Assembly (NCBI RefSeq): GCF_963693435.1
Contig: NZ_OY856306.1
Coordinates: 1,426,001 to 1,490,000 of the forward strand
From: Pasteurella atlantica
GTDB taxonomy: Bacteria > Pseudomonadota > Gammaproteobacteria > Enterobacterales > Pasteurellaceae
Length of the DNA stretch: 64,000 nucleotides
Direction: 5' to 3'
The first letter of the stretch is position 1. Every line of letters starts with the position of its first letter. A model generated the notes under the pieces. That model was not told the origin of the DNA, ran no database searches, and saw nothing but the letters and a program-made list of their open reading frames with translations. The position numbers and the translations under genes were made by a program. Shown here piece by piece: positions 41,575 through 50,701 of this stretch.

Positions 41575-42216
41575 TTAGAAATTATCATTAAAAATAATTT
41601 GATTCCCTTTACGATGAACACCTGAAAATAAAGCTTTTGCTAACTTTTCACCAGTAATTGCACCATATTTTTTAAATTTTCCTCTCATTATATATTTCAA
41701 AATTTTAACTAAAAAAATACCAATATTTTCTACAAATCGTTGTTCGCAACGATTACCATAAATCAGTGATGGACGATAAACCAGAATATTGGGAATATTG
41801 TATTGTAAAATATCTCGTTCCATTTCGCCTTTAGTTCGGCTATAAAATACTCGACTATTTGTATTCGCACCGATAGCTGAAATTACGCTAAACGTTAGTA
41901 TATTGTTTTTTTCTGCTAATTTTGCTGATGTGACAGGAATACCGTGATCAATAGCTCGATATAAGATTTTATCGGGTGTCTTGGCTTTTGTTGTTCCGAT
42001 ACAGCAAAATACTTTATCGGCAGTGAAATTATCGGTTTGTTGCTCTAGTTCTAACATATTACAAACGATTTCTTCCAATTTAGGGTGTGTTTTTCCTGTT
42101 GTGCGACGAGTAAATATTTTTACTTTTTCGTAGTCATCACTTGCTAGTAATAAATCTAGCAAATAACTACCAGTAAGTCCTGTTGCACCAAGTAGAATGG
42201 CAGTTTTTTTCATTTT
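41575..42216 (-). CDS. NAD(P)-binding Rossmann-fold oxidoreductase (short atypical SDR)
   Basis: 213 residues from the ATG at 42216 (MKKTAILLGATGLTGSYLLD). The glycine motif is GATGLTGSYLL. The family blocks VFCCIGTTKAKTPDKILYRA and FSVISAIGANTNSRVFYSRT are as in YbjT/HIM1-like NAD(P)H-binding proteins. The substrate is unknown. It is followed downstream by the conserved promoter module and preceded by a small membrane gene 11 bp away. The frame is also open to 42231. Confidence 0.85.
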   Translation of the reverse strand, partial: KMKKTAILLGATGLTGSYLLDLLLASDDYEKVKIFTRRTTGKTHPKLEEIVCNMLELEQQTDNFTADKVFCCIGTTKAKTPDKILYRAIDHGIPVTSAKLAEKNNILTFSVISAIGANTNSRVFYSRTKGEMERDILQYNIPNILVYRPSLIYGNRCEQRFVENIGIFLVKILKYIMRGKFKKYGAITGEKLAKALFSGVHRKGNQIIFNDNF

Positions 42217-42241
42217 TTTCTCTTTTATCATTTTGATTTCG

Positions 42242-42646
42242 TTATTTCTTAGACTTGATTAAGTAACTAAATACGAGAAAGAAGAAGAGTCCAAATAGCC
42301 AGTCATTTATTCCATAAATACTGTAAAAGATGCCTGCCATTATATCTTCTTGATATACATCTGAAAGATTATGATGAATAAGCCAATTTATCCACATACA
42401 CCCATAAATAGATTTCTCAATAACGAATATACCAATTAGCCATTTTAGATGATGAAATGATTTGGAAACGGATAAAAATACACCACCCCATACCATTATC
42501 ATTAATAGTCCAAAATTAGACATTACAATGGGATCGTATTTAATGATTGTTTCATTGGTAAAAAATCTTGAAAAGAAAAGTACTGACAGGTTCATAATAC
42601 CTGATAGGATAAATCCTTTGCTAATAATTATATCTATTTTACTCAT
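42242..42646 (-). CDS. Small four-helix membrane protein (134 residues)
   Basis: Not recognised by name. Four predicted membrane helices, for example IIISKGFILSGIMNLSVLFF, then MIMVWGGVFLSVSKSFHHLK, WLIGIFVIEKSIYGCMWINW, and a last helix near WLFGLFFFLVFSYLI. The layout resembles small DoxX-like or DUF-type membrane proteins. It lies 11-26 bp upstream of the NAD(P)-binding oxidoreductase on the same strand and is likely co-transcribed. Confidence 0.7.
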   Translation of the reverse strand: MSKIDIIISKGFILSGIMNLSVLFFSRFFTNETIIKYDPIVMSNFGLLMIMVWGGVFLSVSKSFHHLKWLIGIFVIEKSIYGCMWINWLIHHNLSDVYQEDIMAGIFYSIYGINDWLFGLFFFLVFSYLIKSKK

Positions 42647-42802
42647 TGTTATATCCTGTTTTTAACCCAAATTACTTAATTTTTTATAAGGAATTACTGA
42701 TATATCAATTATCACTAAATATATAATAAGGGCTATTAAACGTAATAACAGCCTGAGTATAAACTCAAACTGTTATATTTTTTATATTATAAGATTGAGT
42801 TT

Positions 42803-43483
42803 TTACTTCAATTTATTTAATAAAAGTTCAGCAACTAATTCTGATGAGGCAGGGTTTTGCCCAGTGATTAATAGATCATCTTCAACTGCATAAGGAACCC
42901 AATCGCCTTTCTTAGAGTAAATACCACCATTACTTTTTAACATATCTTCTACTAAAAATGGCACAATATTAGTTAATTGAACAGCCTCTTCTTCACCATT
43001 TGTAAAACCAGTGACTTTTTTACCATTAACTAAAGGTGTTCCATCTGTATTTTTGGTATATTTAAAAATTGATGGTGCGTGGCAAACCGCAGCAACAGGT
43101 TTATTATTTTGATAAAAGCTTTCTATCAATGCAATTGAATTTTTATCTTCTGCCAAGTCCCATAAAGGTCCGTGACCACCAGGATAAAAAACCGCATCAT
43201 AATCTGCTTGATTTACCGTTTCTAATTTAATGGTTTGAGCTAAAATAGCTTGTGTTTCTTTATCTCCATTAAATCTGATTGTTGCAGGTGTTTGAAAGTC
43301 AGGAGATGCACTTTTAGGATCAATCGGTGGTTGTCCACCGTTAGGCGATGCAAGCGTTATTTCAATGCCATTATCCTTCAATACATAGTAAGGTGTTGCA
43401 AACTCTTCTATCCAGAATCCTGTTTTTTCTCCAGTATTTCCTAAATCTTCGTGACTTGTTAGTACAAATAATACTTTTTTCAT
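42803..43483 (-). CDS. DJ-1/PfpI-family class I glutamine amidotransferase-like protein
   Basis: 226 residues, the compact DJ-1/Hsp31-like class. It starts MKKVLFVLTSHEDLGNTGEK with the Glu in FWIEEFATPYYVL, and has VFYPGGHGPLWDL and the nucleophile Cys in PVAAVCHAPSIFKYTK. It probably acts on methylglyoxal or is a repair-type enzyme, as for the hchA-like neighbour. A five-unit hexanucleotide repeat sits 31 bp upstream of its start and could alter expression. Confidence 0.88.
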   Translation of the reverse strand: MKKVLFVLTSHEDLGNTGEKTGFWIEEFATPYYVLKDNGIEITLASPNGGQPPIDPKSASPDFQTPATIRFNGDKETQAILAQTIKLETVNQADYDAVFYPGGHGPLWDLAEDKNSIALIESFYQNNKPVAAVCHAPSIFKYTKNTDGTPLVNGKKVTGFTNGEEEAVQLTNIVPFLVEDMLKSNGGIYSKKGDWVPYAVEDDLLITGQNPASSELVAELLLNKLK

Positions 43484-43514
43484 ATTTTTTCTCTTGTTGT
43501 AAATGGTAAATTTT

Positions 43515-43544
43515 TAATAGTAATAGTAATAGTAATAGTAATAG
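43515..43544. repeat. Hexanucleotide tandem repeat (TAATAG)x5
   Basis: Five exact TAATAG units, 30 bp, in the promoter region of the DJ-1-like gene (start at 43483, minus strand), and about 40 bp beyond the 3' end of the secreted-repeat gene at 43586. Length change would move upstream elements without affecting the reading frame. Confidence 0.9.
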
Positions 43545-43585
43545 TTATTTCAACTACTATACTTTAAAGTCGCTAAGGTTAAATA

Positions 43586-43999
43586 TTAAGGTTTAACAAT
43601 ACGCCAAATATTTCTAAATCCATCACCAGTGGTGTCGCCAACTTTTTTATCTTTAATCCAATAATATAAGGGCTTACCTTTAAATGCCCATTGTTTTTTG
43701 CCGTCATCACGAATGATTACGGAGTAGTCCCCATCATTGATTGCATTATCTTTAGCAAATAATGGTGGCCAATAAATTGCACATTCATCATTACAAACAC
43801 TTTTGCCACTGTTGGCAATGTCTTTATCAAAAGTATAAAGGGTCATACCATTTTTGTCTGTAAGTAAGCCATTGAGTGTGCTGACAGGCACCGATTGAGT
43901 ACTATTTTGGCTAACTGATGATGCGTTATCAGAGGTGTTGGCATAGCTTGTCATAGTAACAGAAGCTAATAAAACGGAGGTTAAAAGTAATTTTTTCAT
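43586..43999 (-). CDS. Secreted COG4315/Lipoprotein_15 repeat protein
   Basis: 137 residues with a cleavable signal (MKKLLLTSVLLASVTMTSYA). Two repeats of the COG4315 type follow: LTDKNGMTLYTFDKDIANSG, then SVCNDECAIYWPPLFA and IRDDGKKQWAFKGKPLYYWI, then KDKKVGDTTGDGFRNIWRIV. The single Cys pair CNDEC may bind a metal or be oxidised. Such proteins are periplasmic with unknown function and are often near redox genes. It is 15 bp downstream of ohr on the same strand. Confidence 0.85.
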   Translation of the reverse strand: MKKLLLTSVLLASVTMTSYANTSDNASSVSQNSTQSVPVSTLNGLLTDKNGMTLYTFDKDIANSGKSVCNDECAIYWPPLFAKDNAINDGDYSVIIRDDGKKQWAFKGKPLYYWIKDKKVGDTTGDGFRNIWRIVKP

Positions 44000-44014
44000 T
44001 GTGTTATTCCTAAT

Positions 44015-44428
44015 TTATTTTAATGATATATTGACTTCAATATTGCCACGTGTGGCATTTGAATATGGACAAACTTGATGAGCTTTTTCAAGCAATTGTT
44101 GAGCAGTTTCTCTCTCTACACCTTGAATATCCGCCACTAAATCAACAGCTAAATCAAAACCACCTGTTGTATTTGGTAAAATACTTACCGTAGCTGTAAT
44201 GGTACTATCAATTTTCACTTTGGATTTTTGAGCGACTAGGTTTAACGCACTATCAAAACACGCCGCATAGCCACCAGCAAATAATTGTTCAGGGTTAGTA
44301 AAGTCATCATTTTGACCACCTAATGCTTTTGGCATTCTTACTTCTAAATCTAATACACCATTATCCGATTTAATGTTGCCATTTCTTCCACCAGTGGCAG
44401 TTACTGTTGTTGAATATAATGTTTTCAT
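44015..44428 (-). CDS. ohr: Organic hydroperoxide resistance protein (OsmC/Ohr family)
   Basis: 137 residues, typical for Ohr. It has both catalytic Cys, in GYAACFDSALNLV and HQVCPYSNATRGNIEV, with PEQLFAGGYAACF as the family signature. It reduces organic peroxides using lipoylated partners, a link to lplA elsewhere in the window. It lies 12 bp after yqhD on the same strand, so the promoter module before yqhD should drive it too. No adjacent OhrR gene is present. Confidence 0.95.
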   Translation of the reverse strand: MKTLYSTTVTATGGRNGNIKSDNGVLDLEVRMPKALGGQNDDFTNPEQLFAGGYAACFDSALNLVAQKSKVKIDSTITATVSILPNTTGGFDLAVDLVADIQGVERETAQQLLEKAHQVCPYSNATRGNIEVNISLK

Positions 44429-44440
44429 TTTGTTTTCCTT

Positions 44441-45604
44441 TTATTTTGTATAAGTATTTTTTACAATTTGTTGTACATCATTAGGTGTAATAGCTTGATG
44501 TTCTCCAAGCCCTAACCAACCACGTTGAGTAAATCTTTCAGCGATAATTTCGGCACTACCATTGTAATCTTCCGTATAAGCCGATAGCGTCGTTTCGATA
44601 CCTAATGAATTAAAAAATTGTTCTGTTTTTAAGATACCTCGCTGTGCTTTTTGTTCAAGGTTACCTTCTGTAACTTGCCAAACTCGTTCAGCATATTGAG
44701 CTAATTTTTCTTTTTTAGTTTCAAAACAATGCTCATAATAGCGTGGAGCAACAATGGCTAAGGTACGTGCGTGATCAATACCAAACAATGCGGTTAATTC
44801 GTGTCCAATGGCGTGAACGCCCCAATCACTTGGTACGCCTTGACTGATCAATCCATTTAATGCCATCGTACACGACCACATAAAGTTAGAGGCAGCTTGA
44901 TAATCGTTAGGATCATTCAAAACAGTTTCACCCACTTCGATCAAGGTTTGTAAAATACTTTCAGCAAAACGATCTTGGAGTAAACCACCAGCTGGATACG
45001 TCATATATTGTTCTAAAACGTGAGTAAAAGCATCTATTACCCCATTTACCAATTGTTTTTTAGGCAAGGATTGAATAACCGTAGGATCAAGTACAGAACA
45101 TTGAGGGAACAATAGTGGCGAACCAAAAGATAATTTTTCTTTTGTTGCTCGGCGAGAAACAACTGCACCTGAATTCATTTCAGATCCTGTGGCGGGCAGT
45201 GTTAAAACGGCAGAAAAAGGTACGGCTAATTTTATTTCTGCTTTTTTGGCTAAAATATCCCAAGCATCGCCTTCATAGTGTGTGGCAGCCGAAATAAATT
45301 TTGCACCATCAATCACTGAACCACCGCCTACTGCAAGAATATAATCAAGCTGATTTTCTTTAATCGTTTTAACCGCTTCCATTAAAATTTCATATTCGGG
45401 ATTAGCAGGCACGCCACTAAATTCAATAAGGGTATAGTCTTTTAATGTATTGATAATTTGATCATAAACACCATTACGTTTAATACTTCCCCCACCATAA
45501 AGCATTAAGATTCTTGCATCTTCTGGGATCTCTTGAGATAAATTGGCTATTTGTCCTTGTCCAAAAAGGATTTTAGTCGGATTTTTGTATTGAAAATTTT
45601 TCAT
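44441..45604 (-). CDS. yqhD: NADPH-dependent aldehyde reductase / iron-type alcohol dehydrogenase
   Basis: 387 residues, exactly the length of E. coli YqhD. It starts MKNFQYKNPTKILFGQGQIA. It has GGGSIKRNGVY, VGGGSVIDGAKFISA, LTLPATGSEMNSGAVVS, and the metal ligands in VIDAFTHVLEQYMTYP, GVHAIGHELTALFGIDHART and nearby His. It reduces short aldehydes, including lipid peroxidation products. A conserved promoter/operator module lies directly upstream. It is the first gene of a probable yqhD-ohr-secreted protein operon. Confidence 0.95.
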   Translation of the reverse strand: MKNFQYKNPTKILFGQGQIANLSQEIPEDARILMLYGGGSIKRNGVYDQIINTLKDYTLIEFSGVPANPEYEILMEAVKTIKENQLDYILAVGGGSVIDGAKFISAATHYEGDAWDILAKKAEIKLAVPFSAVLTLPATGSEMNSGAVVSRRATKEKLSFGSPLLFPQCSVLDPTVIQSLPKKQLVNGVIDAFTHVLEQYMTYPAGGLLQDRFAESILQTLIEVGETVLNDPNDYQAASNFMWSCTMALNGLISQGVPSDWGVHAIGHELTALFGIDHARTLAIVAPRYYEHCFETKKEKLAQYAERVWQVTEGNLEQKAQRGILKTEQFFNSLGIETTLSAYTEDYNGSAEIIAERFTQRGWLGLGEHQAITPNDVQQIVKNTYTK

Positions 45605-45633
45605 TTTATACTCTCTATTAGTTGAATTTATTT

Positions 45634-45689
45634 TGCATGCAAATAATTATATAGAGGAAAAATTTATTTGCAAGTATTTTGTGTACAAA
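45634..45689 (-). promoter_or_regulatory. Conserved promoter/operator module, copy 2 (yqhD side)
   Basis: On the minus strand: TTTGTACACAAA (45689-45678), CTTGCAAA (45674-45667) with -35 TTGCAA, a 16-bp spacer, -10 TATAAT, then the perfect palindrome TTTGCATGCAAA. All blocks are shared with 41513-41564 at the same spacing (29 and 11 bp between element starts). It lies about 30 bp upstream of the yqhD start. Confidence 0.75.
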
Positions 45690-46058
45690 ATATTTTCTGT
45701 TATACAAAATTTAACAATGGAAATAGAGTATCTTAGAAAAGGGTTATTTTTTACAATATGTCGCAATGATGTCTTTGTTGTGGGAAGAAGATTAATTATA
45801 TTAGTGTAGGGGAGTCATACAAAAATCCTGTTGATTTTACTCTAACAGAAGGGGCGTTCATAATAGTAAAGATGTAAAAAATGATAAATATCATACCGCT
45901 TATTTCTTGAAAAAAATCATAAAGCCCCAATTTTAAGACTAAATAATCGACACTTTAATCTATTATGTTGAACCACTAACAAAACTTATAGTCATAGTGT
46001 TCGACTTTGCCGTAAATAAACGTGTTCAAATATAAACAAAAATAATAAGGAATTTTAT
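45690..46058. other. Gene-free stretch between yqhD and degQ
   Basis: No ORF with a ribosome binding site. It includes an uptake-like ATCATACCGCTTATTTC near 45890 and the degQ promoter region. Nothing else is recognised. Confidence 0.45.
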
Positions 46059-47462
46059 ATGAATAAAAAAATAAGAAAATCATTGTTAGCATCAATTATT
46101 ATTGGTACGACAGCTCTTAGTTTTTCAAATGTTAGCTATGCGAACTCAATTTTAGATGCCTTAACTAATTCGAATGATACCCAAACTGTTAGCCTTGCAC
46201 CAATGTTAGAGAAAGTAAAACCAGCAGTAGTGAGTATTGAGGTGGAAGGAAAAACCAAAGAGCAATCTTTCCAGCAGAATATTCCTGATGAATTTCGATT
46301 TTTCTTTGGTGATGATTTCTTTGGACATAGAGGGAGTAATGCTCCTCGCAAATTTAAAGGATTAGGTTCTGGTGCAATTATTAACGCTGAAAAAGGCTAC
46401 GTATTAACCAATAATCACGTGATTGATAAAGCTGAAAAAATCACTGTTTTATTAGAAGATGGGCGTAAATTTAAAGCAAAATTAGTGGGTGCAGATCCAA
46501 TGTCTGATGTAGCGTTAATTCAAATTGAAAACCCTAAAAACCTAGTAGAAATTAAATTTGCAGATTCAGATAAAACCCGTGTTGGTGATTTCACCATTGC
46601 AATTGGTAATCCATTTGGATTAGGACAAACTGTGACGTCTGGAATTGTATCAGCGTTAGGTCGCTCGATGGGTAATTTAGATCGAGGCTATGAAAACTAT
46701 ATTCAAACAGATGCAGCAGTCAATCAAGGAAATTCTGGAGGACCATTAATTAACTTAAAAGGTGAGCTAATTGGTGTCAATACGGCCATTATTTCTCCAA
46801 GTGGAGGTAATGCTGGTATTGCTTTCGCTATTCCAAGTAATATGGCACACAACTTGGTAAATCAAATTATTGAATTTGGTCAAGTTAAACGTGGAATGCT
46901 TGGTATTAAAGGGGGCGAACTTAATGCTGATTTGGCCAAAGAATTTGGGGTTGACGCTCAACAAGGTGCCTTTGTTAGTGAAGTACTACCAAATTCAGCC
47001 GCTGAAAAAGCAGGGATTAAAGCAGGGGATGTTATCGTAAAAATGAACGGTAAAAAAATCTCAAACTTTAGTGAAATGCGAGCCAAAATTGCAACCTCTG
47101 GAGCAGGTAAAGAGATTGAACTTACGTATTTACGTAATAGTGAAAGTAAAACTGTGAAAGTAAAATTACAATCTAGTGATGAACATTCACAAACGGCATC
47201 ACAAGATTTATTACCTGAATTAAAAGGTGCTAAATTTAGTAACTATAGTGAGGGCAGTACGAAAGGTGTCGAAATTTCAGAAGTAGAAAAAGGATCAATG
47301 GCTGAAATGCGAGGGTTAGAAAAAGGTGACATCATTATTGGTATCAACCGTAAATCTGTCAAAAATGTGGGAGAATTAAGAAAAATTCTTGATAAAAAAC
47401 CATCAGTAGTTGCACTAAATATTATGCGTGGTGATATTAATTTATTTGTGATTACTCAGTAA
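46059..47462 (+). CDS. degQ: Periplasmic serine protease DegQ/DegP family
   Basis: 467 residues. Cleavable signal (KSLLASIIIGTTALSFSNVSYA). The catalytic triad is His in LTNNHVIDKAEKITV, Asp in GADPMSDVALIQIE and Ser in AAVNQGNSGGPLINLKGELI. Two PDZ domains follow: GMLGIKGGELNADLAKEFGV onwards, and VEISEVEKGSMAEMRGLEKG onwards. It degrades or refolds misfolded envelope proteins. AAGGAA precedes the ATG. A single gene with its own terminator; members are usually part of the sigma-E response, but I did not identify that promoter. Confidence 0.95.
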   Translation: MNKKIRKSLLASIIIGTTALSFSNVSYANSILDALTNSNDTQTVSLAPMLEKVKPAVVSIEVEGKTKEQSFQQNIPDEFRFFFGDDFFGHRGSNAPRKFKGLGSGAIINAEKGYVLTNNHVIDKAEKITVLLEDGRKFKAKLVGADPMSDVALIQIENPKNLVEIKFADSDKTRVGDFTIAIGNPFGLGQTVTSGIVSALGRSMGNLDRGYENYIQTDAAVNQGNSGGPLINLKGELIGVNTAIISPSGGNAGIAFAIPSNMAHNLVNQIIEFGQVKRGMLGIKGGELNADLAKEFGVDAQQGAFVSEVLPNSAAEKAGIKAGDVIVKMNGKKISNFSEMRAKIATSGAGKEIELTYLRNSESKTVKVKLQSSDEHSQTASQDLLPELKGAKFSNYSEGSTKGVEISEVEKGSMAEMRGLEKGDIIIGINRKSVKNVGELRKILDKKPSVVALNIMRGDINLFVITQ

Positions 47463-47488
47463 TTTTTGACATACTTTTAATTATTTAT

Positions 47489-47512
47489 GCCTCCTGAAAT
47501 GGGGGCTTTTTC
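47489..47512 (+). terminator. Terminator of degQ
   Basis: GCCTCC and GGGGGC form a 6-bp stem (one G-U) with a 6-nt loop followed by TTTTT. Confidence 0.7.
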
Positions 47513-47514
47513 TT

Positions 47515-47661
47515 ACTGTCTGTACAATTTCATACGCAACAACTTTAACCAGTCAAACCCGCCAACAAAAGCAGGTTTTAACTAATCAACAAGCTAATAG
47601 CATTTATTATTGGGCAACAGAAAAAGTAAATATCTCTAACCCGCTGATTTTCTACAAATAA
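47515..47661 (+). pseudogene. Possible gene fragment between degQ and the SDR gene
   Basis: One frame without a start reads TVCTISYATTLTSQTRQQKQ, then VLTNQQANSIYYWATEKVNI and SNPLIFYK before a stop that overlaps the SDR 3' end. It resembles the post-helix part of a prepilin-like or DUF5374-type protein of Pasteurellaceae. Weak evidence. Confidence 0.3.
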
Positions 47662-48457
47662 AATCAAATATAAATGTAGGTAAAATACGTTTTAAGATCC
47701 AAAAAAGTTTTGTTGGAAAAGTCACTCTATAGCGAGCTTTTGGTTTCTTGGTATTTAATATTTTTAAACATACTTCTGCACAAGCACTTGGTGGCAAAGC
47801 AAAAGGATTTTTATTTTCTTTAGTATTAAAATATTTGATATGTTTTTGATAGGTTTTTTGATGTATTGAATCGCTAACATCTAGTTTTTCAAATTGTTTT
47901 TTGCTATTTGAACGGAAATTACTTTGTATAGGACCGGGTTCAATAAGGCTTACAAAAATATCGGTATTTGCTAATTCTAAACGTAATGTATCCGCCATTC
48001 CTTCTACGGCAAATTTCGTGCTGTTATATGCTCCTCGAAAAGGCACTGCAGCAAACCCTAAAATACTGCTGGTAATAATGATTTTACCTTGCTTTTGTTG
48101 GCGAAATATTTTTAACGCTTCATTCATTACTTCCCAAACACCAAATACATTGGTTTCAAAAATTGCTTGTAAATCTTGACGTGAAACATCTTCAACCATA
48201 CTTGGCAAGCCGTAACCTGCATTGCAAAAAACTGCATCTAAGTGACCGCTTGTCTGAATGCTTTCAAAGGCGCTATGAATTTGTTCAGAATTATTTACAT
48301 CCAGTAATAAAGACTCAAACCCTTCTTGTTGTAGGCGAATAACATCTTCTTGCTTACGGCAACTTGCAAAGACTTTCCAGCCTTGTTGTTTGAGTAGTTT
48401 GGCTGTTTCATAACCGATACCAGAAGAGCAGCCTGTAATTAAAATTGTTTTCATCAT
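47636..48457 (-). CDS. Short-chain dehydrogenase/reductase
   Basis: 273 residues. The NAD(P) motif is TGCSSGIGYETAKLL, with CNAGYG after the fourth strand. The catalytic Ser, Tyr and Lys are in IIITSSILGFAAVPFRGAYN and YNSTKFAVEGMADTL. The C-terminal extension (PKARYRVTFPTKLFWILKRI) is hydrophobic, as in membrane-associated members. Its start overlaps the stop of the ydjA-like gene (ATGATG/TGA), so the two are coupled. The substrate is unknown. Confidence 0.92.
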   Translation of the reverse strand: MMKTILITGCSSGIGYETAKLLKQQGWKVFASCRKQEDVIRLQQEGFESLLLDVNNSEQIHSAFESIQTSGHLDAVFCNAGYGLPSMVEDVSRQDLQAIFETNVFGVWEVMNEALKIFRQQKQGKIIITSSILGFAAVPFRGAYNSTKFAVEGMADTLRLELANTDIFVSLIEPGPIQSNFRSNSKKQFEKLDVSDSIHQKTYQKHIKYFNTKENKNPFALPPSACAEVCLKILNTKKPKARYRVTFPTKLFWILKRILPTFIFDFICRKSAG

Positions 48458-49017
48458 TTGATATAACTCACAAAAGATTCAATGGCTTCACTTTGAGAAG
48501 TGGTCGAAATTTGCTCTTGTTCAGCAGGCTTACCTATTCTGACTAATGCAATGATTTTATCTTTTTCGGTACAGCCAAATGCGTGACGTAATGCAGAACC
48601 TTCAACCCATTTATTGGTGATCCAGCAGGTTTCAAAACCTTGAGCATTAGCGGCAAGTTGCATAGCATAAGTTGCACATCCAGCAGTGAGCATTTGTTCC
48701 CATTCTGGAATAGGTTTCTTATCACTATATTTACACACAACGCCAATAATCATCGGTGTTGTACTGGTGATACTTTCTGCTGTATCTAAACAACTACTTC
48801 CCATATCAAACTCATTAACCGTTGCAATTAAATGCTGTTTTAATTGAGGCATTCCACTTTTATCAATCACAACAAAATGATAAGGTTTTAATAGACCGTG
48901 ATCAGGGGCTCTTAAGGCTGCTTTTAAAATATGGTCAAGTTCTGCTTGGTTTGGTGCAACATCATTAAATTTTCTTGATGAGCGACGATGTTGAAGTAAG
49001 TGTAAAGTACTATTCAT
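48454..49017 (-). CDS. ydjA: Nitroreductase family protein, YdjA type
   Basis: 187 residues, one of the smallest nitroreductases, as for E. coli YdjA. It starts MNSTLHLLQHRRSSRKFNDV. It has the FMN contacts in RRSSRKF and LRAPDHGLLKPYHFVVIDKS, ATYAMQLAANAQGFETCWIT, and ALVRIGKP near the end. The substrate is unknown. It overlaps the SDR gene, so the two may act together on a small molecule. Confidence 0.9.
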   Translation of the reverse strand: MNSTLHLLQHRRSSRKFNDVAPNQAELDHILKAALRAPDHGLLKPYHFVVIDKSGMPQLKQHLIATVNEFDMGSSCLDTAESITSTTPMIIGVVCKYSDKKPIPEWEQMLTAGCATYAMQLAANAQGFETCWITNKWVEGSALRHAFGCTEKDKIIALVRIGKPAEQEQISTTSQSEAIESFVSYIK

Positions 49018-49058
49018 ATTCTATATCCTTTAAAAATTTAACGCTATAGTAGTGCTAA

Positions 49059-50012
49059 CTATTTTTGGAACGCTTCTTGGTGAGCTAATAATTGCTCTTT
49101 ATTTAAACTAAACACACCTAATCCACCGTGTTCAAATTCAATCCAGTTAAATGGAACCTCTGGGTATTGTTCTATTAAATGAACCATAGAATTTCCGACT
49201 TCACAAACAAGTGAACCGTGATCAGCTAGGTAATTAGGTGCCGTGGCTAGGATACGTTTCACCAATGTTAAACCATCAACGCCAGAACCTAATGCTATTT
49301 CTGGTTCGTGATGATATTCTTCTGGCATATCTTCTAAATCTTCTTTATCTACATAAGGAGGATTGGTGATAATAAGATTATATTGATCTTGAGGTACATT
49401 ATCGAACAAATCAGATTGAATAGGAATAACACGTTCACTCATTTTGTGGTATTCAATATTCATTTCTGCCACATTTAATGCCTCTGTAGATAAATCAACG
49501 GCATCAATATCCGCATTTGGAAATTGTTCTGCACAAGCAATAGCAATGCAGCCACTTCCTGTACACATATCTAAAATACGAAGAGGTTCAGAATGAAGAA
49601 TTCCTGCAAAACGGTTTTGTATAAGTTCTGCAATAGGGGATCTTGGCACGATCACTCGTTCATCAACATAAAATTCTAATCCAGCAAACCACGCACAATG
49701 AGTGAGATATGCAATAGGTTTACGCCAGCCTAAACGCTGTTTTACCATACTGATAATATGTGATTTTTCCGTTAATGTTAAACGAGTATCAAATAGTTTC
49801 TCTGGTATATCAGAAGGTAAATGTAATGCTGCTAAAATAAGTTGTTGAGCTTCATCCCAAGCATTATCATAACCGTGTCCATAATAAAGATCTGATGCAT
49901 TAAAGCAACTGTATGCCCAACGCATAAAATCTAATGTAGTTTGTAGTTCATCCGCAACGTTTGATTGTTGAATTTCATCTAAAAGTTCAAGATTGTATTT
50001 ATATTCTGACAT
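49059..50012 (-). CDS. prmB: 50S ribosomal protein L3 glutamine methyltransferase
   Basis: 317 residues. SAM-dependent N5-glutamine methyltransferase with the NPPYVD catalytic motif (in [20 protein letters not shown]), motif [21 protein letters not shown], and [13 protein letters not shown] before it. It methylates L3. The PrmB rather than HemK/PrmC assignment rests on length, the N-terminal sequence [20 protein letters not shown] and [20 protein letters not shown]. It is divergent from smrB, as in many gammaproteobacteria. Confidence 0.94.
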   Translation of the reverse strand: MSEYKYNLELLDEIQQSNVADELQTTLDFMRWAYSCFNASDLYYGHGYDNAWDEAQQLILAALHLPSDIPEKLFDTRLTLTEKSHIISMVKQRLGWRKPIAYLTHCAWFAGLEFYVDERVIVPRSPIAELIQNRFAGILHSEPLRILDMCTGSGCIAIACAEQFPNADIDAVDLSTEALNVAEMNIEYHKMSERVIPIQSDLFDNVPQDQYNLIITNPPYVDKEDLEDMPEEYHHEPEIALGSGVDGLTLVKRILATAPNYLADHGSLVCEVGNSMVHLIEQYPEVPFNWIEFEHGGLGVFSLNKEQLLAHQEAFQK

Positions 50013-50099
50013 TAATTTTTTCCCAATTTGAAATTTAATCTATTTATACCATATTTTGCTTTGTGTTAGAATGGTATAGTTAATTTAAAAGGAAATAAA

Positions 50100-50642
50100 A
50101 TGTTAAATGATGATGAGTTATCTTTGTTTAAAGAAGCCGTAAAAGGTATCAAAAAAATTAAACAAGATACAGTAGTAATAAAAAAACAAACACCTCAAAA
50201 AGCAGTTGAATTAAAAGAACAAAAAGAGAAAGCGGATACATTATTTTATTTTTCTGATGAATATGAACCCTTGTTAACGGAAGAAAATGAAAAAGTAAAA
50301 TATCGTCGTGAAGATGTTGATCCTTATTTGTTAAAGCAACTACGCCGTGGAGATTTTTCTCCTGAGCTTTTTTTAGATTTACACGGTTTGACCAGAAAAC
50401 AAGCTAAAATGGAATTGGCCAGTCTTATTTTAGCCTGTGAGAAAGAAGGGGTGTTTTGTGCGAGTATTATGACAGGATACGGCACTTTTGCATTAAAAAG
50501 ACAAATTCCTCGTTGGTTAGTGCAACACCCTAAAATAATGGCATTACATCAAGCCCCACGAGAATGGGGTGGCGATGCAGCTATTTTGATTTTAGTTGAG
50601 CAAAGCCATCAATTTTCACCATTTAAAAAAGATTTGAAATGA
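50100..50642 (+). CDS. smrB: Ribosome-rescue Smr-domain endonuclease SmrB
   Basis: 180 residues with the C-terminal Smr domain: LFLDLHGLTRKQAKMELASL (DLHG motif), CASIMTGYGTFALKRQIPRW (the GHG-like motif appears as GYG) and HPKIMALHQAPREWGGDAAI. It cleaves mRNA at collided ribosomes. Note Tyr in the GYG position where GHG or GKG is common. It is divergent from prmB. Confidence 0.9.
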   Translation: MLNDDELSLFKEAVKGIKKIKQDTVVIKKQTPQKAVELKEQKEKADTLFYFSDEYEPLLTEENEKVKYRREDVDPYLLKQLRRGDFSPELFLDLHGLTRKQAKMELASLILACEKEGVFCASIMTGYGTFALKRQIPRWLVQHPKIMALHQAPREWGGDAAILILVEQSHQFSPFKKDLK

Positions 50643-50701
50643 TCCGCTACTGTATAAATGTTATACTGGTTTCTTTTGGATCATAACGGAAATAAAAATT
50701 A

